Counted from the first letter of the stretch, positions 1-8,257 are shown. The stretch is DNA of 64,000 nt from Caryophanales bacterium (GCA_902362975.1 CABIYO010000004.1:4918-68917); one strand, 5' to 3'. Notes: a model not told the origin generated them from the letters alone. Program-made: numbers and translations.

Positions 1-891
1 GAGAGCCGACTGACCGAAGCGTTGCTCAATCGCCTGCTTCGCAATCTGACTTGACTGTTCCCCAACGACCGCTCCCGGTGTGAAGTCTTGCCACTCCCAT
101 TCCAGTTTCACACGATGAAGCTGACCGACCTGGAGTAACATGTCTTCGACACGATTGCGCAGTTCGAGCAATTCTTCATTTTGTTGGGCACGGACGTCAA
201 TCGAGAACGTCGCATTTCCTGGAATGATGTTCATGTTGTCACTCCCGGCGTGTACTTTCGTCAACTTGACGGAGTGTGGCTCAAACGGTGATAAGTAAAT
301 GCTTTTGAGCATGTGTTGAATCGTGAAGATGACATCGAGTGCGTTTTGCCCTTGATGCGGTCTTGCGCCGTGCGCGTCATCCCCAATGACCTCTCCCTTT
401 AAGAAAAAGGCAGCCCCATGTTGAATCGCCGCAGCGTATTGTCCTTTTTTTAACTCTTCTTGTGGACGTAAATGAATTCCGAACAGTTGCGTCACGTCCT
501 CTAACGCGCCTCGTTCAATCATGGCAAGCGAACCATTCCCTTGCTCTTCTGCAGGTTGGAAGATGAAGCGGATTCGCTTCTGTAACACCTCGTCCTTCAA
601 CTGTTCAAGTGCTCCGAGTACCATACTGATATTCGCATCGTGCCCACATGAATGGTTCGCTCGAAACGTACCGTCCACTTGTTGCCATAACGCATCGATA
701 TCGGCGCGGACTGCGATCACGTCTTCCCCCGACCCAATCTCCGCGATCACTCCGGTCACATCCTCAAACGTCCGATGGGGAATCGACCAGTCCGATAAAA
801 TGGAGGCAATCGTACTCGTCGTCTCAACTTCTTTCCAACTGATCTCTGGATGTGCATGAAAATGTTCAAACCATTTCAATACGTTTGTCAT
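1..891 (-). CDS. M20-family amidohydrolase/peptidase, 3' end outside window
   Basis: Metal-dependent amidohydrolase of the M20 family, which removes acyl groups from N-acyl amino acids or similar amides in the cytoplasm. The first 297 codons are present; the rest lies beyond the left edge. Visible family motifs are PEISWKE (residues 15-21), RADIDAL (62-68), CGHD (82-85, metal site) and FQPAEE (111-116, catalytic Glu pair). The ATG is preceded by GGAG at a normal distance. It follows the DoxX gene by 16 bases on the same strand, so the two are probably co-transcribed. The true substrate cannot be told from the sequence; hippurate hydrolase, N-acetyl-diaminopimelate deacetylase and general aminoacylase relatives all share these motifs. 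Confidence 0.85.
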   Translation of the reverse strand, partial: MTNVLKWFEHFHAHPEISWKEVETTSTIASILSDWSIPHRTFEDVTGVIAEIGSGEDVIAVRADIDALWQQVDGTFRANHSCGHDANISMVLGALEQLKDEVLQKRIRFIFQPAEEQGNGSLAMIERGALEDVTQLFGIHLRPQEELKKGQYAAAIQHGAAFFLKGEVIGDDAHGARPHQGQNALDVIFTIQHMLKSIYLSPFEPHSVKLTKVHAGSDNMNIIPGNATFSIDVRAQQNEELLELRNRVEDMLLQVGQLHRVKLEWEWQDFTPGAVVGEQSSQIAKQAIEQRFGQSAL

Positions 892-907
892 ATGTATCTC
901 CACACCT

Positions 908-1252
908 TTATATTTTTTTGACACCTTTGATGAGTACCCATTGAAGCGGGAGTCGTCCCCATGTGATCCATTTCGGAATGACCGTTCCACCGATTCTAGA
1001 TGGTTTCACGGCCATATTGATATTTGCCGGGAAGACGGCGATAAAGAATGCCGGCAACGTCCGTTTCACGAACGACGTCCCCTTATTGAGTAAGAGCAGT
1101 ACTCCGAAGATGACTTCTACGACTCCACTCAGTTGCACCATCAACCGACGGAACGGCCAAGATTTCGGAATAATCGACATGAACGCCTTCTCTCTGACAA
1201 AATGTAAAATCCCCGCCACGAAAAGTAACACCCCATATAAGTTTCGTACCAT
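908..1252 (-). CDS. DoxX-family small membrane protein
   Basis: A 114-residue hydrophobic protein of the DoxX/DoxX-like type. It shows several membrane segments (about residues 5-20, 38-58, 65-80 and 92-108) and the family's typical RxxVQLSGVVEVIFGVLLL stretch. Start is the ATG behind AAAAGGAGGATGTGAT, a strong ribosome binding site. The role of the family is loosely defined (membrane-bound redox or thiol stress functions in some members), so no function is assigned. It lies just downstream of the htrA terminator, with an extended -10-like TGCTATGCT in the 30-base gap, and just upstream of the M20 gene. Confidence 0.75.
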   Translation of the reverse strand: MVRNLYGVLLFVAGILHFVREKAFMSIIPKSWPFRRLMVQLSGVVEVIFGVLLLLNKGTSFVKRTLPAFFIAVFPANINMAVKPSRIGGTVIPKWITWGRLPLQWVLIKGVKKI

Positions 1253-1281
1253 ATCACATCCTCCTTTTGTATAAGCATAGC

Positions 1282-1310
1282 AAAAAAGGCGGGCATATTG
1301 CCCACCTTTT
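1282..1310 (-). terminator. Intrinsic terminator of htrA
   Basis: Read on the minus strand, AAAGGTGGGC and GCCCGCCTTT form a ten-pair stem with one G-T pair, followed by a run of T. It begins at the htrA stop codon. Confidence 0.8.
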
Positions 1311-2574
1311 ACAATGCAGAACCGTTCGCGTTTTGAATCTCGACTTGAACCGTTTTTGTTTTTCCGTCACGGATATATTCGATGTCGACCGTTCCATCCG
1401 TATCGCGAATCAATTCACTGCGGAGGTCAATGAAGGAACTAACGTCTTTGTCATTGATTTTCACGATGACGTCACGTGCCTCAAGACCTGCTTTCGCAGC
1501 CGAACTGTTTTGCTGCACTTCCACAATGATTGTTCCCTCCGTCACCGATTCAGGTAAGTTGATTTGTTCCGTCAAGAAACCTGGAGGGAACTCTGATACG
1601 TCACGAAGTGATACGCCGAGTGACGGATGATTCACTTCTCCCGTCTGTTCGATTTGATTGATGAGCGGAAGGGCGATGTCAACTGGGATCGCGAATCCGA
1701 CCCCTTCAACTTCTGCCGTCGCAATCTTCATCGAGTTGATCCCGACGAGTTGTCCTTCTTCGTTGATTAACGCACCACCCGAGTTACCTGGGTTGATGGC
1801 CGCATCCGTTTGAATGACCTCGGCATTGAAGTCGGCCTGTCCGTTCCCATCCGTATCGACCGGTACGAAGCGTGACGTCGACGAGACGACACCGCGCGTC
1901 ACGGAGTTTTCGAATTGTCCGAGCGGATTTCCGATGGCGATGACCGTTTGACCCGGTTTCAACTCGCTCGATTTGCCGATTGAGATGACAGCGGGTACTT
2001 TGTCAGCGTCTATTTTCAAGACGGCCAAGTCATACGTCGCGTCACTTCCCATGAGTGTCGCTTCCGCAGTCGTGCCATCATTAAACGTGACCGTCAGCTT
2101 GTCTGCTCCGTCGACGACATGATGGTTCGTCACGATATATGCCGAGTCACCTTCTTTTTTATAGATGACACCTGACCCGACTCCAGCCTCGATTGCTTCA
2201 CTTGCGAAGCCGGTTTGGGCGAAGTTGTTTACAGTCACGACGGCAGGTTGAGCGGTCGCGACGGCATCAATAACCGAAGAATCGGATACGTTCGATGACG
2301 TTTGGACCGGAGTCCCTTGCGAGGTCACGTTCGTGTCACTCACACTCGTAGCCGGTTGGTCGATGAACGGATATGCGATCGCACCCGTCAACAACGCCCC
2401 GATGACCCCACCGACAAGTCCCGGGAACATACGGCTGACGAATGACGGTTGTGTTTGTGTGCGTACCATTGTCTCTTCTCGGTTGGATGAACCGAGTTCT
2501 GTATCTAACCAATCTTTTTGTTGCTCTGATTCATGTAATTGATCGCGTTCATTTGATTGATTGTGACGATCCAT
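1309..2574 (-). CDS. htrA: Membrane-anchored HtrA/DegP-type serine protease
   Basis: Surface-facing quality-control protease that degrades or refolds damaged exported proteins. The order is a charged cytoplasmic N terminus of about 48 residues, one membrane anchor (about 50-70), a trypsin-like domain and one C-terminal PDZ domain (about 320-415). The catalytic triad is visible: His152 in TNHHVV, Asp182 in YDLAVLKID and Ser265 in NPGNSGG. At 421 residues it matches the single-PDZ HtrA proteins of Bacilli. It is transcribed alone, with a terminator at its end. The upstream region carries a perfect 18-base tandem repeat that doubles a TATAAT. The assignment is firm; which Bacillus paralogue (htrA, htrB, yyxA) it matches is not resolved. 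Confidence 0.95.
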   Translation of the reverse strand: MDRHNQSNERDQLHESEQQKDWLDTELGSSNREETMVRTQTQPSFVSRMFPGLVGGVIGALLTGAIAYPFIDQPATSVSDTNVTSQGTPVQTSSNVSDSSVIDAVATAQPAVVTVNNFAQTGFASEAIEAGVGSGVIYKKEGDSAYIVTNHHVVDGADKLTVTFNDGTTAEATLMGSDATYDLAVLKIDADKVPAVISIGKSSELKPGQTVIAIGNPLGQFENSVTRGVVSSTSRFVPVDTDGNGQADFNAEVIQTDAAINPGNSGGALINEEGQLVGINSMKIATAEVEGVGFAIPVDIALPLINQIEQTGEVNHPSLGVSLRDVSEFPPGFLTEQINLPESVTEGTIIVEVQQNSSAAKAGLEARDVIVKINDKDVSSFIDLRSELIRDTDGTVDIEYIRDGKTKTVQVEIQNANGSAL

Positions 2575-2602
2575 AATGATTCATCTCCTCTGTGTTATCC
2601 TT

Positions 2603-2638
2603 TACCCTTATTATAACGAATACCCTTATTATAACGAA
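2603..2638 (-). repeat. Perfect 18-bp tandem repeat duplicating a TATAAT in the htrA promoter region
   Basis: Two adjacent identical copies of TACCCTTATTATAACGAA (plus strand). On the coding strand each holds GTTATAAT, so two -10 elements lie 18 bases apart about 30-60 bases before the htrA start. No good -35 is seen at 17 bases from either copy. Confidence 0.9.
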
Positions 2639-2703
2639 GAAGAACACTTATTTATAAAATGATAAATGAATTACAAGATTCTTGACATTTTACGTCATTT
2701 CAT

Positions 2704-3522
2704 TCAGACAATCACATTTCTTAACGTACCGAGACCTCCAATCGTCACTTCGACCGTGTCTCCGGTTTGAAGATATGTCGGTGGCGTCATCCCGTGCCCG
2801 ACCCCGGCCGGCGTACCCGTCGCGATGATGTCACCCGCTTCGAGCGTCATGCCTTTCGACAGTGTACGAATGAGCTCGTCAATCGGACGAATCATATCGG
2901 CTGTCGTCCCGTTTTGACGTGTCTCCCCGTTAACACTTGTTTTGATTTGGAGAGGGAACCGGAGCTCGTCCGGTGTGACGATGAACGGTCCCATCGGACA
3001 AAACGTATCGAACGACTTACCACGGAAGAATTGGACATGTTCTTTTTGTACGTCTCGTGCCGTCACATCATTTAGAATCGTATATCCGAATATGTGCTCC
3101 TCGACTGATTCGATGTCTCGTCCAGACTTTCCGATGATGACGGCGAGCTCACCTTCGTAGTCGAGTTTGTCGGTCAATTCCGGATGGCGTTCAATGGCTG
3201 CTTCCGGACCGACGACCGAGGTCGGCGCTTTCGTGAAGATGACGAGTTTCCCCGCTCCCGCTGTATCCATCTCTTTCACGTGTTCTTCGTAGTTCTTGCC
3301 GATACAAATCACATTTTTCAATGGACGGTACGGGGCAAGTAATTTCACTTCCGTCACTCGGTATGATGGCGCCACGTCCAAATCGATATCCGGTTCGAAC
3401 TCACGGGCAATGACCTCTAATAAGTTTGTCGTATGTACTTGATTGCTGACATCAAAAACGAAATCGCCTTCGACAATCCCCACTCGTTGCTCTTCTTGCA
3501 TCTCAAAACTACACCATTTCAT
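2704..3522 (-). CDS. Fumarylacetoacetate hydrolase (FAH) family enzyme
   Basis: Cytoplasmic metal-dependent enzyme of the FAH superfamily, whose members hydrolyse or decarboxylate acylpyruvates, oxaloacetate or homoprotocatechuate intermediates. The metal ligands fit Glu123 and Glu125 in DYEGELAV and Asp152 in LNDVTARD; GKSFDTFCPMGP and TGTPAGVG complete the active-site signature. Length (272) is normal for the two-part bacterial form with a small N-terminal domain. It has its own good ribosome binding site (GGGGGAG) and no obvious operon partner. YisK/YcgM-type activity is plausible but the substrate cannot be read from the sequence. Confidence 0.88.
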   Translation of the reverse strand: MKWCSFEMQEEQRVGIVEGDFVFDVSNQVHTTNLLEVIAREFEPDIDLDVAPSYRVTEVKLLAPYRPLKNVICIGKNYEEHVKEMDTAGAGKLVIFTKAPTSVVGPEAAIERHPELTDKLDYEGELAVIIGKSGRDIESVEEHIFGYTILNDVTARDVQKEHVQFFRGKSFDTFCPMGPFIVTPDELRFPLQIKTSVNGETRQNGTTADMIRPIDELIRTLSKGMTLEAGDIIATGTPAGVGHGMTPPTYLQTGDTVEVTIGGLGTLRNVIV

Positions 3523-3549
3523 TAAAACTCCCCCTTTTCATCATTATAC

Positions 3550-3577
3550 AAAAAATCGAGACATCTCTGCCTCGATT
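3550..3577 (-). terminator. Terminator of nrdDG
   Basis: On the minus strand AATCGAG and CTCGATT form a stem with a ten-base loop, followed by TTTTTTG. It overlaps the nrdG stop codon. Confidence 0.85.
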
Positions 3578-4034
3578 ACACTTTATTCAAGAAGATGATC
3601 CGTTGATTACTCGATCCTCGAAAACGAAGTCCCATGTCTCGTAGCGACTGCTCGTAACGACCATCGACGAGCACATCGGCATAGTCCAACACGGTTTGAA
3701 TCGCTTCGTCGTGCATCTCTTCCAACTGTTCGAGCGTATAACCGGTATACACCCACACATTTTTACCGAGCCACTTACATGCCTTGACGAGTTCCGCTAA
3801 CGCTGACGATTGAAGAAACGGTTCGCCCCCAGAAATGGTCACCCCTTCCCAACCACTGAGTTTGACGAGTTGAACAAGTTCCTCTACTTCTACTTCCTCA
3901 CCACCAAATGGATTCCACGAGGATGGATTATGACACCCTTTACAGTGATGCGGACAGCCGGCAGTAAAGATGACCGTCCGAATCCCCGGTCCGTCAACGA
4001 CGGATTCTTCAACGACGGATAGAATGCGCATCAT
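3576..4034 (-). CDS. nrdG: Anaerobic ribonucleotide reductase activating protein
   Basis: Radical-SAM activase that uses a 4Fe-4S cluster and S-adenosylmethionine to install the glycyl radical on NrdD. The cluster motif CPHHCKGC (Cys27, Cys31, Cys34) follows the family's N-terminal SVVDGPGIRT, and the SAM-binding ISGGEPF lies near residues 68-74. Length of 152 is usual for NrdG. The start overlaps the end of nrdD by 26 bases, so the pair is translated together. No cofactor ligand is missing. Confidence 0.95.
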   Translation of the reverse strand: MMRILSVVEESVVDGPGIRTVIFTAGCPHHCKGCHNPSSWNPFGGEEVEVEELVQLVKLSGWEGVTISGGEPFLQSSALAELVKACKWLGKNVWVYTGYTLEQLEEMHDEAIQTVLDYADVLVDGRYEQSLRDMGLRFRGSSNQRIIFLNKV

Positions 4035-5859
4035 GTTTCACCCTCGCCCGCTCTTCTTCTCGTTTCGCCGTATTCCAACGGTCCATCGTCCCGACCAAAT
4101 AACCAGTGATGCGGCGGATTCGTTCGATGTTTGTATCCTCGCCACACGTCGGACAGACATCATCAATTAGTCCTTCTAATCCACAATTTCCACAACGGTC
4201 GACAGGATGATTGATGGAACCGTAGCCGATGTTATGCTGACGCATCAAGCGGACAATCGATTCCACCGCTTCCGCATTGTGGGCAAGTGACCCATCGACT
4301 TCGACATAAGAAATGTGTCCCGCGTCACACAATGCGTGATACGGTGCCTCGATTCGGATTTTCTCACGAATTGATACAGACTGATAGACCGGCACGTGGA
4401 ATGAATTTGTATAAAAGGCACGATTAGTGACACCTTCAATCATCCCAAACGTTTCCTGGTCTCGCGTCACAAATTTACCTGACAATCCTTCTGCCGGTGT
4501 CGCGAGCAACGAAAAGTTCAAGTCGTACGTTTCGGCTGCCGCACGCATGCGATTGGCCAAGTGCGTGACGATATCGAGACCGAGTCGCTCCGCTTCACGC
4601 GACTCAGCATGTGTACTGCCCGTCAACACCTTCAACGTTTCAGCGAGTCCGATGAAACCGAGTGAGAGCGTTCCTTGTTTTAATACGTCTCGGACCTCAT
4701 CATGGATATGTAACTGCTCACTTCCACGCCAGACCCCTTGCGTGTAGAGGAAACGGAATTCTTCAGCGCGACGCGTACATTGATACTCGAAACGCTCAAT
4801 CAACTGTTCGATGCCGATATCGATATATCGGTTGAGAATGCTGTAAAAATCCGAGATCGACTCCGAGACAAGTGCCATCTTCACCAAGTTGAGTGTGGAG
4901 AAGGAAAGATTGCCACGTCCAACCGATGTCTCCTCTCCGTGTCGATTTCCCATGACCCGGGTACGACAACCCATGTACGCCACTTCAGATGCATGTGTCC
5001 CATCATAGTAATCGGCATTAAACGGAGCATCGATGAAGGAGAAGTTCGGAAAAAGCCGTTTGCCTGTGACCCGACACGCTTCACGGAAAAGATCGACGTT
5101 CGGATCGTCCTCACGAAAATTGATGCCTTCCTTCACTTTAAAGATTTGAATGGGAAAAATCGGAGTCTCCCCATTCCCTAATCCACGTTCTGTGGCACGA
5201 AGTAGCTCTCGAATGAGGATACGTCCCCACTTTGAAGTGTCCGTCCCGTAATTGATCGAGACGAACGGGACTTGCCCGCCACCTCGTGAATGCATTGAGT
5301 TCGCGTTGTGAATGAACGCCTCGCACGCCTGATACGTCGCCGAGATTGTCTCTTCTTCCGCCAGTTGTTTCAATTGCGCATCGTCCCAGTCAACGGGTAA
5401 TGATTGGAGTCGGCTCAGTTGACGCTCATATGTCTTCTCGACATACGGCGCCAAGTCGACGTCAAACATCGGGAAGGCCTGCCCCCCATGTTGCATATTT
5501 TGATTCGCTTGAAGGATGATCGACGCGAGTGCCATGGCAGAACGAATGTCCTTTGGCGATCGGATTGTTCCATGCCCCGTATGAAATCCATCTTTTAATA
5601 ATTGACCGAGTGGAATTTGACAACATGTCGTCGATCCTGTGATGTAATAGTCGGCGTCATGCACGTATAAATAGTTATCCGTGACGGCCTGTTTTGATCG
5701 CTCCGACATCAAATACGTCTGCGATAATTCTTTCGACACTTCCGAAGAGAGTCGTGCTAGTTTCCCGAGCGGGGATTTGCCGTCCACATTCGCATTTTCT
5801 TGTACCAAGTCTTGGTCTGGTAAGACGCAGACGTCCTCATACAACTGCAATAATTTCAA
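4009..5859 (-). CDS. nrdD: Class III anaerobic ribonucleoside-triphosphate reductase
   Basis: Oxygen-sensitive enzyme that makes deoxyribonucleotides for anaerobic growth, using formate as reductant. Expected residues are visible: active-site Cys79/Cys80 (TTCCQ) and Cys298 (YMGC), the zinc ligands Cys556, 559, 569 and 572, and the glycyl-radical Gly586 in RITGYLVG. At 616 residues it lacks the N-terminal ATP-cone of about 90 residues present in the long NrdD form. The start is TTG, supported by GAGGTG seven bases upstream; the nearby ATG is out of frame. Two NrdR-like boxes lie in the leader. It forms an operon with nrdG. Confidence 0.95.
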   Translation of the reverse strand: MKLLQLYEDVCVLPDQDLVQENANVDGKSPLGKLARLSSEVSKELSQTYLMSERSKQAVTDNYLYVHDADYYITGSTTCCQIPLGQLLKDGFHTGHGTIRSPKDIRSAMALASIILQANQNMQHGGQAFPMFDVDLAPYVEKTYERQLSRLQSLPVDWDDAQLKQLAEEETISATYQACEAFIHNANSMHSRGGGQVPFVSINYGTDTSKWGRILIRELLRATERGLGNGETPIFPIQIFKVKEGINFREDDPNVDLFREACRVTGKRLFPNFSFIDAPFNADYYDGTHASEVAYMGCRTRVMGNRHGEETSVGRGNLSFSTLNLVKMALVSESISDFYSILNRYIDIGIEQLIERFEYQCTRRAEEFRFLYTQGVWRGSEQLHIHDEVRDVLKQGTLSLGFIGLAETLKVLTGSTHAESREAERLGLDIVTHLANRMRAAAETYDLNFSLLATPAEGLSGKFVTRDQETFGMIEGVTNRAFYTNSFHVPVYQSVSIREKIRIEAPYHALCDAGHISYVEVDGSLAHNAEAVESIVRLMRQHNIGYGSINHPVDRCGNCGLEGLIDDVCPTCGEDTNIERIRRITGYLVGTMDRWNTAKREEERARVKHDAHSIRR

Positions 5860-5870
5860 AACCCATCACC

Positions 5871-5885
5871 TCACTATATATGGAT
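5871..5885 (-). promoter_or_regulatory. nrdD: NrdR-like box, proximal
   Basis: Plus-strand TCACTATATATGGAT matches the known NrdR consensus ACACWATATATWGTGT in its core. It lies immediately before the nrdD ribosome binding site. Confidence 0.6.
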
Positions 5886-5911
5886 TCAAAACATTCATAT
5901 TCGTTTTAAGA

Positions 5912-5926
5912 ATCCTATATATAGAT
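5912..5926 (-). promoter_or_regulatory. nrdD: NrdR-like box, distal
   Basis: ATCCTATATATAGAT has the palindromic core CTATATATAG. Its core is 41 bases from that of the proximal box, close to four helical turns, so paired NrdR units could bind the same face of the DNA. Confidence 0.6.
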
Positions 5927-5991
5927 TATGACATGTGTTTTTCTCTATGGTCACGAGTCGATATTGTGACAGTTTACGTGTGGGCATACGA

Positions 5992-6028
5992 TAAAAAAGA
6001 GCCTCGTCTTCGGTAAGACAAGGCTCTA
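5992..6028 (-). terminator. Terminator of the formate/nitrite transporter gene
   Basis: On the minus strand AGAGCCTTGTCTT and AAGACGAGGCTCT form a 13-pair stem with a four-base loop, followed by TTTTTTAT. Confidence 0.9.
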
Positions 6029-6050
6029 CGTTATATGTGACAAACATCAT

Positions 6051-6890
6051 TTATTTAACCGATTTTACAACTTTCAATTTGACTTCTTCCTCTAATTCTT
6101 GTGCTTCACGGAGACCTTTCGAGTTCAACCACGTATAGATGGCTCCCATGAAGAGCGCTCCACCGATAATGTTACCAAACGTCGCAGGAATCAAGTTATG
6201 AATCGCACCTGCCATGCTGATCGTCTCAGGGTGTGGGACGACGAGCGTCAAGGCGAACAAGACGAAGTTGGCGATGACGTGATCAAATCCTGAAGCGAAG
6301 AAGACCGCGACAAGGAAGATCATCGAGAAGATTTGAGCGAACTCATTTTTCATTTGTTTCGGTAAGAAAATAGCGAGACAGACCATCCAGTTACAGAAGA
6401 TGGCGCGGAAGAAAATTTCGACTGTCGTATGATGCATTTTACTTTCAACAACGGAGAACAACCAGTTGTTCATACCGAGTTCTTGGATGACGCCAGTCGG
6501 TGCAAGTAGTAAGGCGAATAAGATTCCCCCGAGTGCGTTCCCGACGAAGCAAAGCAACCAGACGAGCATCGTGTCGCTGAGCGTTGTATAGCCGCGAAGT
6601 GTCGACGTTGTGAAATACATCGTATTCCCTGTGAACAACTCGGCTCCCCCATAGATGATCATGACGAGCGCGATTCCGAACGAGAAGCCCCCGATGAGCG
6701 TCGTGAACGGAGATTCCGCTAAATACATACCGTTGACGACTTTCAACGTGAAGATTGAAGCAAAGCCGATAAAGATCCCGGCTAACATCGCCCGTAAAAA
6801 GTATTCCATTGGACGATAATGAATCATTTTCGAGGAAGCCTGTGCTTTTTTCCGTAATGATTCGAGCGCATGGATTTCCATTGATGCCAT
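6051..6890 (-). CDS. Formate/nitrite transporter (FNT) family channel
   Basis: Pentameric membrane channel family that passes formate, nitrite or hydrosulphide. Six hydrophobic segments are visible, and the family signature GGAELFTGNTMYF lies in the N-terminal half. The ORF can be read further upstream, but the ATG at MASMEIHALES is preferred because AGAAGGG sits eight bases before it. The product is 279 residues, normal for FNT. A strong promoter precedes it and a terminator follows. Its place next to nrdDG suggests formate handling during anaerobic growth, since NrdD oxidises formate. FocA and NirC types cannot be separated from these motifs. Confidence 0.88.
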   Translation of the reverse strand: MASMEIHALESLRKKAQASSKMIHYRPMEYFLRAMLAGIFIGFASIFTLKVVNGMYLAESPFTTLIGGFSFGIALVMIIYGGAELFTGNTMYFTTSTLRGYTTLSDTMLVWLLCFVGNALGGILFALLLAPTGVIQELGMNNWLFSVVESKMHHTTVEIFFRAIFCNWMVCLAIFLPKQMKNEFAQIFSMIFLVAVFFASGFDHVIANFVLFALTLVVPHPETISMAGAIHNLIPATFGNIIGGALFMGAIYTWLNSKGLREAQELEEEVKLKVVKSVK

Positions 6891-6957
6891 GTCACAAACC
6901 CTTCTTTCTGAATAATTAAATAGGAAAGTATCAGTTCTAATATGTGAAATCATTAAC

Positions 6958-6986
6958 AATATAAACTATACAGTCTCTGTTGGCAA
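6958..6986 (-). promoter_or_regulatory. σA-type promoter of the FNT gene
   Basis: Minus strand TTGCCA, a 17-base spacer and TATATT. Both hexamers match consensus at five of six positions. Confidence 0.7.
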
Positions 6987-6990
6987 TCAC

Positions 6991-7417
6991 CTCTCGCGGG
7001 AATTGACAGAGTGTTCACATCGTAATCGTTTACATATGGCGGATTTGTGACAAGCAAAAAATCCCCCGATATTTAGGGAGGATGGCGCACTTTTACATAA
7101 TGAAAAATAGGGAGTGTTACTTATGAAAGTAAAAAATATTCGGTTCAGATTATTCTGACCAAGCTACATGCGGCACGAGATATATTCTCGGAATATCTCA
7201 TCTAAAATAAAGAACGACATTCAAAACAAAATAAAAGACTTCGATGAGTTTCTCATACATATTCATTGAGTGTTGCAGTATACATTACTCTCGATCGGAT
7301 TTATATTGTTTCGCAAGATGGAACAACCAACTCCTATCTATCGTGAAATAATTCGAAATGAGAGACTTACGCGAACTGATTTTTTTAGGAGATGCTGGAT
7401 GGATAAAAGAAAATTAT
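6991..7417. other. Intergenic stretch with no recognised gene
   Basis: About 430 bases between the FNT promoter and the rplY terminator. No convincing gene is seen. It holds a tiny plus-strand reading frame of 11 codons starting MKVKNIRFRLF behind AGGGAG, and a stem GAGATAT/ATATCTC just after it. A further plus-strand frame running into rplY has no ribosome binding site. AT content looks higher than in the flanking genes. Confidence 0.5.
7055..7083 (-). terminator. Terminator-like hairpin without an obvious gene
   Basis: On the minus strand ATCCTCC pairs with GGGGGAT across a nine-base loop and is followed by six T. No gene ends here on that strand; it may end an unannotated RNA or catch read-through. 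Confidence 0.5.
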
Positions 7418-7464
7418 TAAAAAAACAAAGGAGCATCGCCGCCCCTTTTTTGGGACAATGCTCC
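7418..7464 (-). terminator. Terminator of rplY/ctc
   Basis: Minus-strand GGAGCAT and ATGCTCC close an imperfect stem with an inner GTCCC/GGGGC part, then TTTGTTTTTTTAAT. Confidence 0.8.
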
Positions 7465-7507
7465 GCTCCATTGAATCGTGTCATGATTGCAGACACGAAC
7501 GCAACTC

Positions 7508-8125
7508 TTATTCTTTATCCTCAGTCGATTTTTCTGTTTCTTCAGAAGAAGCTTCTGATTCTTCCTCTTCAACTTGTGCAACCGGCTCATTCACAGAGGC
7601 GATGTGCGTATCTGGTTCCGAGACAATCGTGTACGATTTGCCTTCAGGAAGATCCGCTACCGTCACCGAGTCACCAATTTCGAGGTCTGATACATCGAGT
7701 TCAATGCGTTCAGGGATGTTGGCAGGTGTCGCTGCGACCGTCACTTTATAAAGTGACTGGGCGAGATATCCGCCTTCTTTGACGCCTTTCGCATCGCCGA
7801 CAAGGACGATATCCGCTTCGACTTCTGTCTCTTCATCCATCTTCACAGCCATAAATTCGACGTGTTGATAGAAGTTTGTGAACGGATCCGTTTCCGATCC
7901 GTGCACGAGCGTGTTGATCTTGTTTCCATCGAAATGGAGTTCGATCAACGCGTTGTCACCGTGGTCTCGAAGAATTTTACGAAGGTCCATCTCGTCAAAC
8001 ACGATTGGCGTGCTGTCTACTTTATGACCATAGACAACGCCTAACGCTTTTCCTTCCTTACGCAACTTCTTGCGTAGTGACCGTGGGCGCAATTCTCGTT
8101 TTGATACTTGAAGTTTGTTCGTCAT
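7508..8125 (-). CDS. rplY: 50S ribosomal protein L25, Ctc type
   Basis: General stress form of ribosomal protein L25, which binds 5S rRNA. The N-terminal L25 domain (about 1-95, with [12 protein letters not shown] and the conserved LVHG) is followed by a second beta domain (about 100-180, [18 protein letters not shown]) and an acidic Glu/Ser-rich tail. The 205-residue length matches the Ctc form. Start is ATG after GGAGGAAGAGAAA. A candidate σB promoter lies about 110-130 bases upstream, in keeping with ctc of B. subtilis, a classic σB gene. It stands alone with its own terminator, downstream of mutL. Confidence 0.93.
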   Translation of the reverse strand: MTNKLQVSKRELRPRSLRKKLRKEGKALGVVYGHKVDSTPIVFDEMDLRKILRDHGDNALIELHFDGNKINTLVHGSETDPFTNFYQHVEFMAVKMDEETEVEADIVLVGDAKGVKEGGYLAQSLYKVTVAATPANIPERIELDVSDLEIGDSVTVADLPEGKSYTIVSEPDTHIASVNEPVAQVEEEESEASSEETEKSTEDKE

Positions 8126-8231
8126 TTTCTCTTCCTCCTACATGGATATACATTTCATGTCGACATCTTGAGGGTGAGGCAGTGAAAAAGCCACCTCTCA
8201 ACCTCGATGCGTTGAGTGACATGTGTATAGT

Positions 8232-8257
8232 ATTCCCATGACGGCTACTGAATAAAC
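8232..8257 (-). promoter_or_regulatory. rplY: Candidate σB promoter of rplY/ctc
   Basis: Minus strand GTTTAT, a 14-base spacer and GGGAAT, against the known σB consensus GTTTAA-N12-15-GGGTAT. One mismatch in each half. Confidence 0.5.

Noticed and set aside
4738..5181. Plus-strand frame of 147 codons opposite nrdD
   Set aside because: Fully antisense to nrdD, which has all catalytic residues.
6987..7055. Fnr- or Rex-type operator upstream of the FNT gene
   Set aside because: Single half sites such as TTGTGA and GTTCAC are present, but none is paired with correct spacing.
7270..7782. Plus-strand reading frame of 170 codons starting MLQYTLLSIG
   Set aside because: No ribosome binding site, the second half is antisense to rplY, and it runs through the rplY terminator; composition looks like an antisense shadow.
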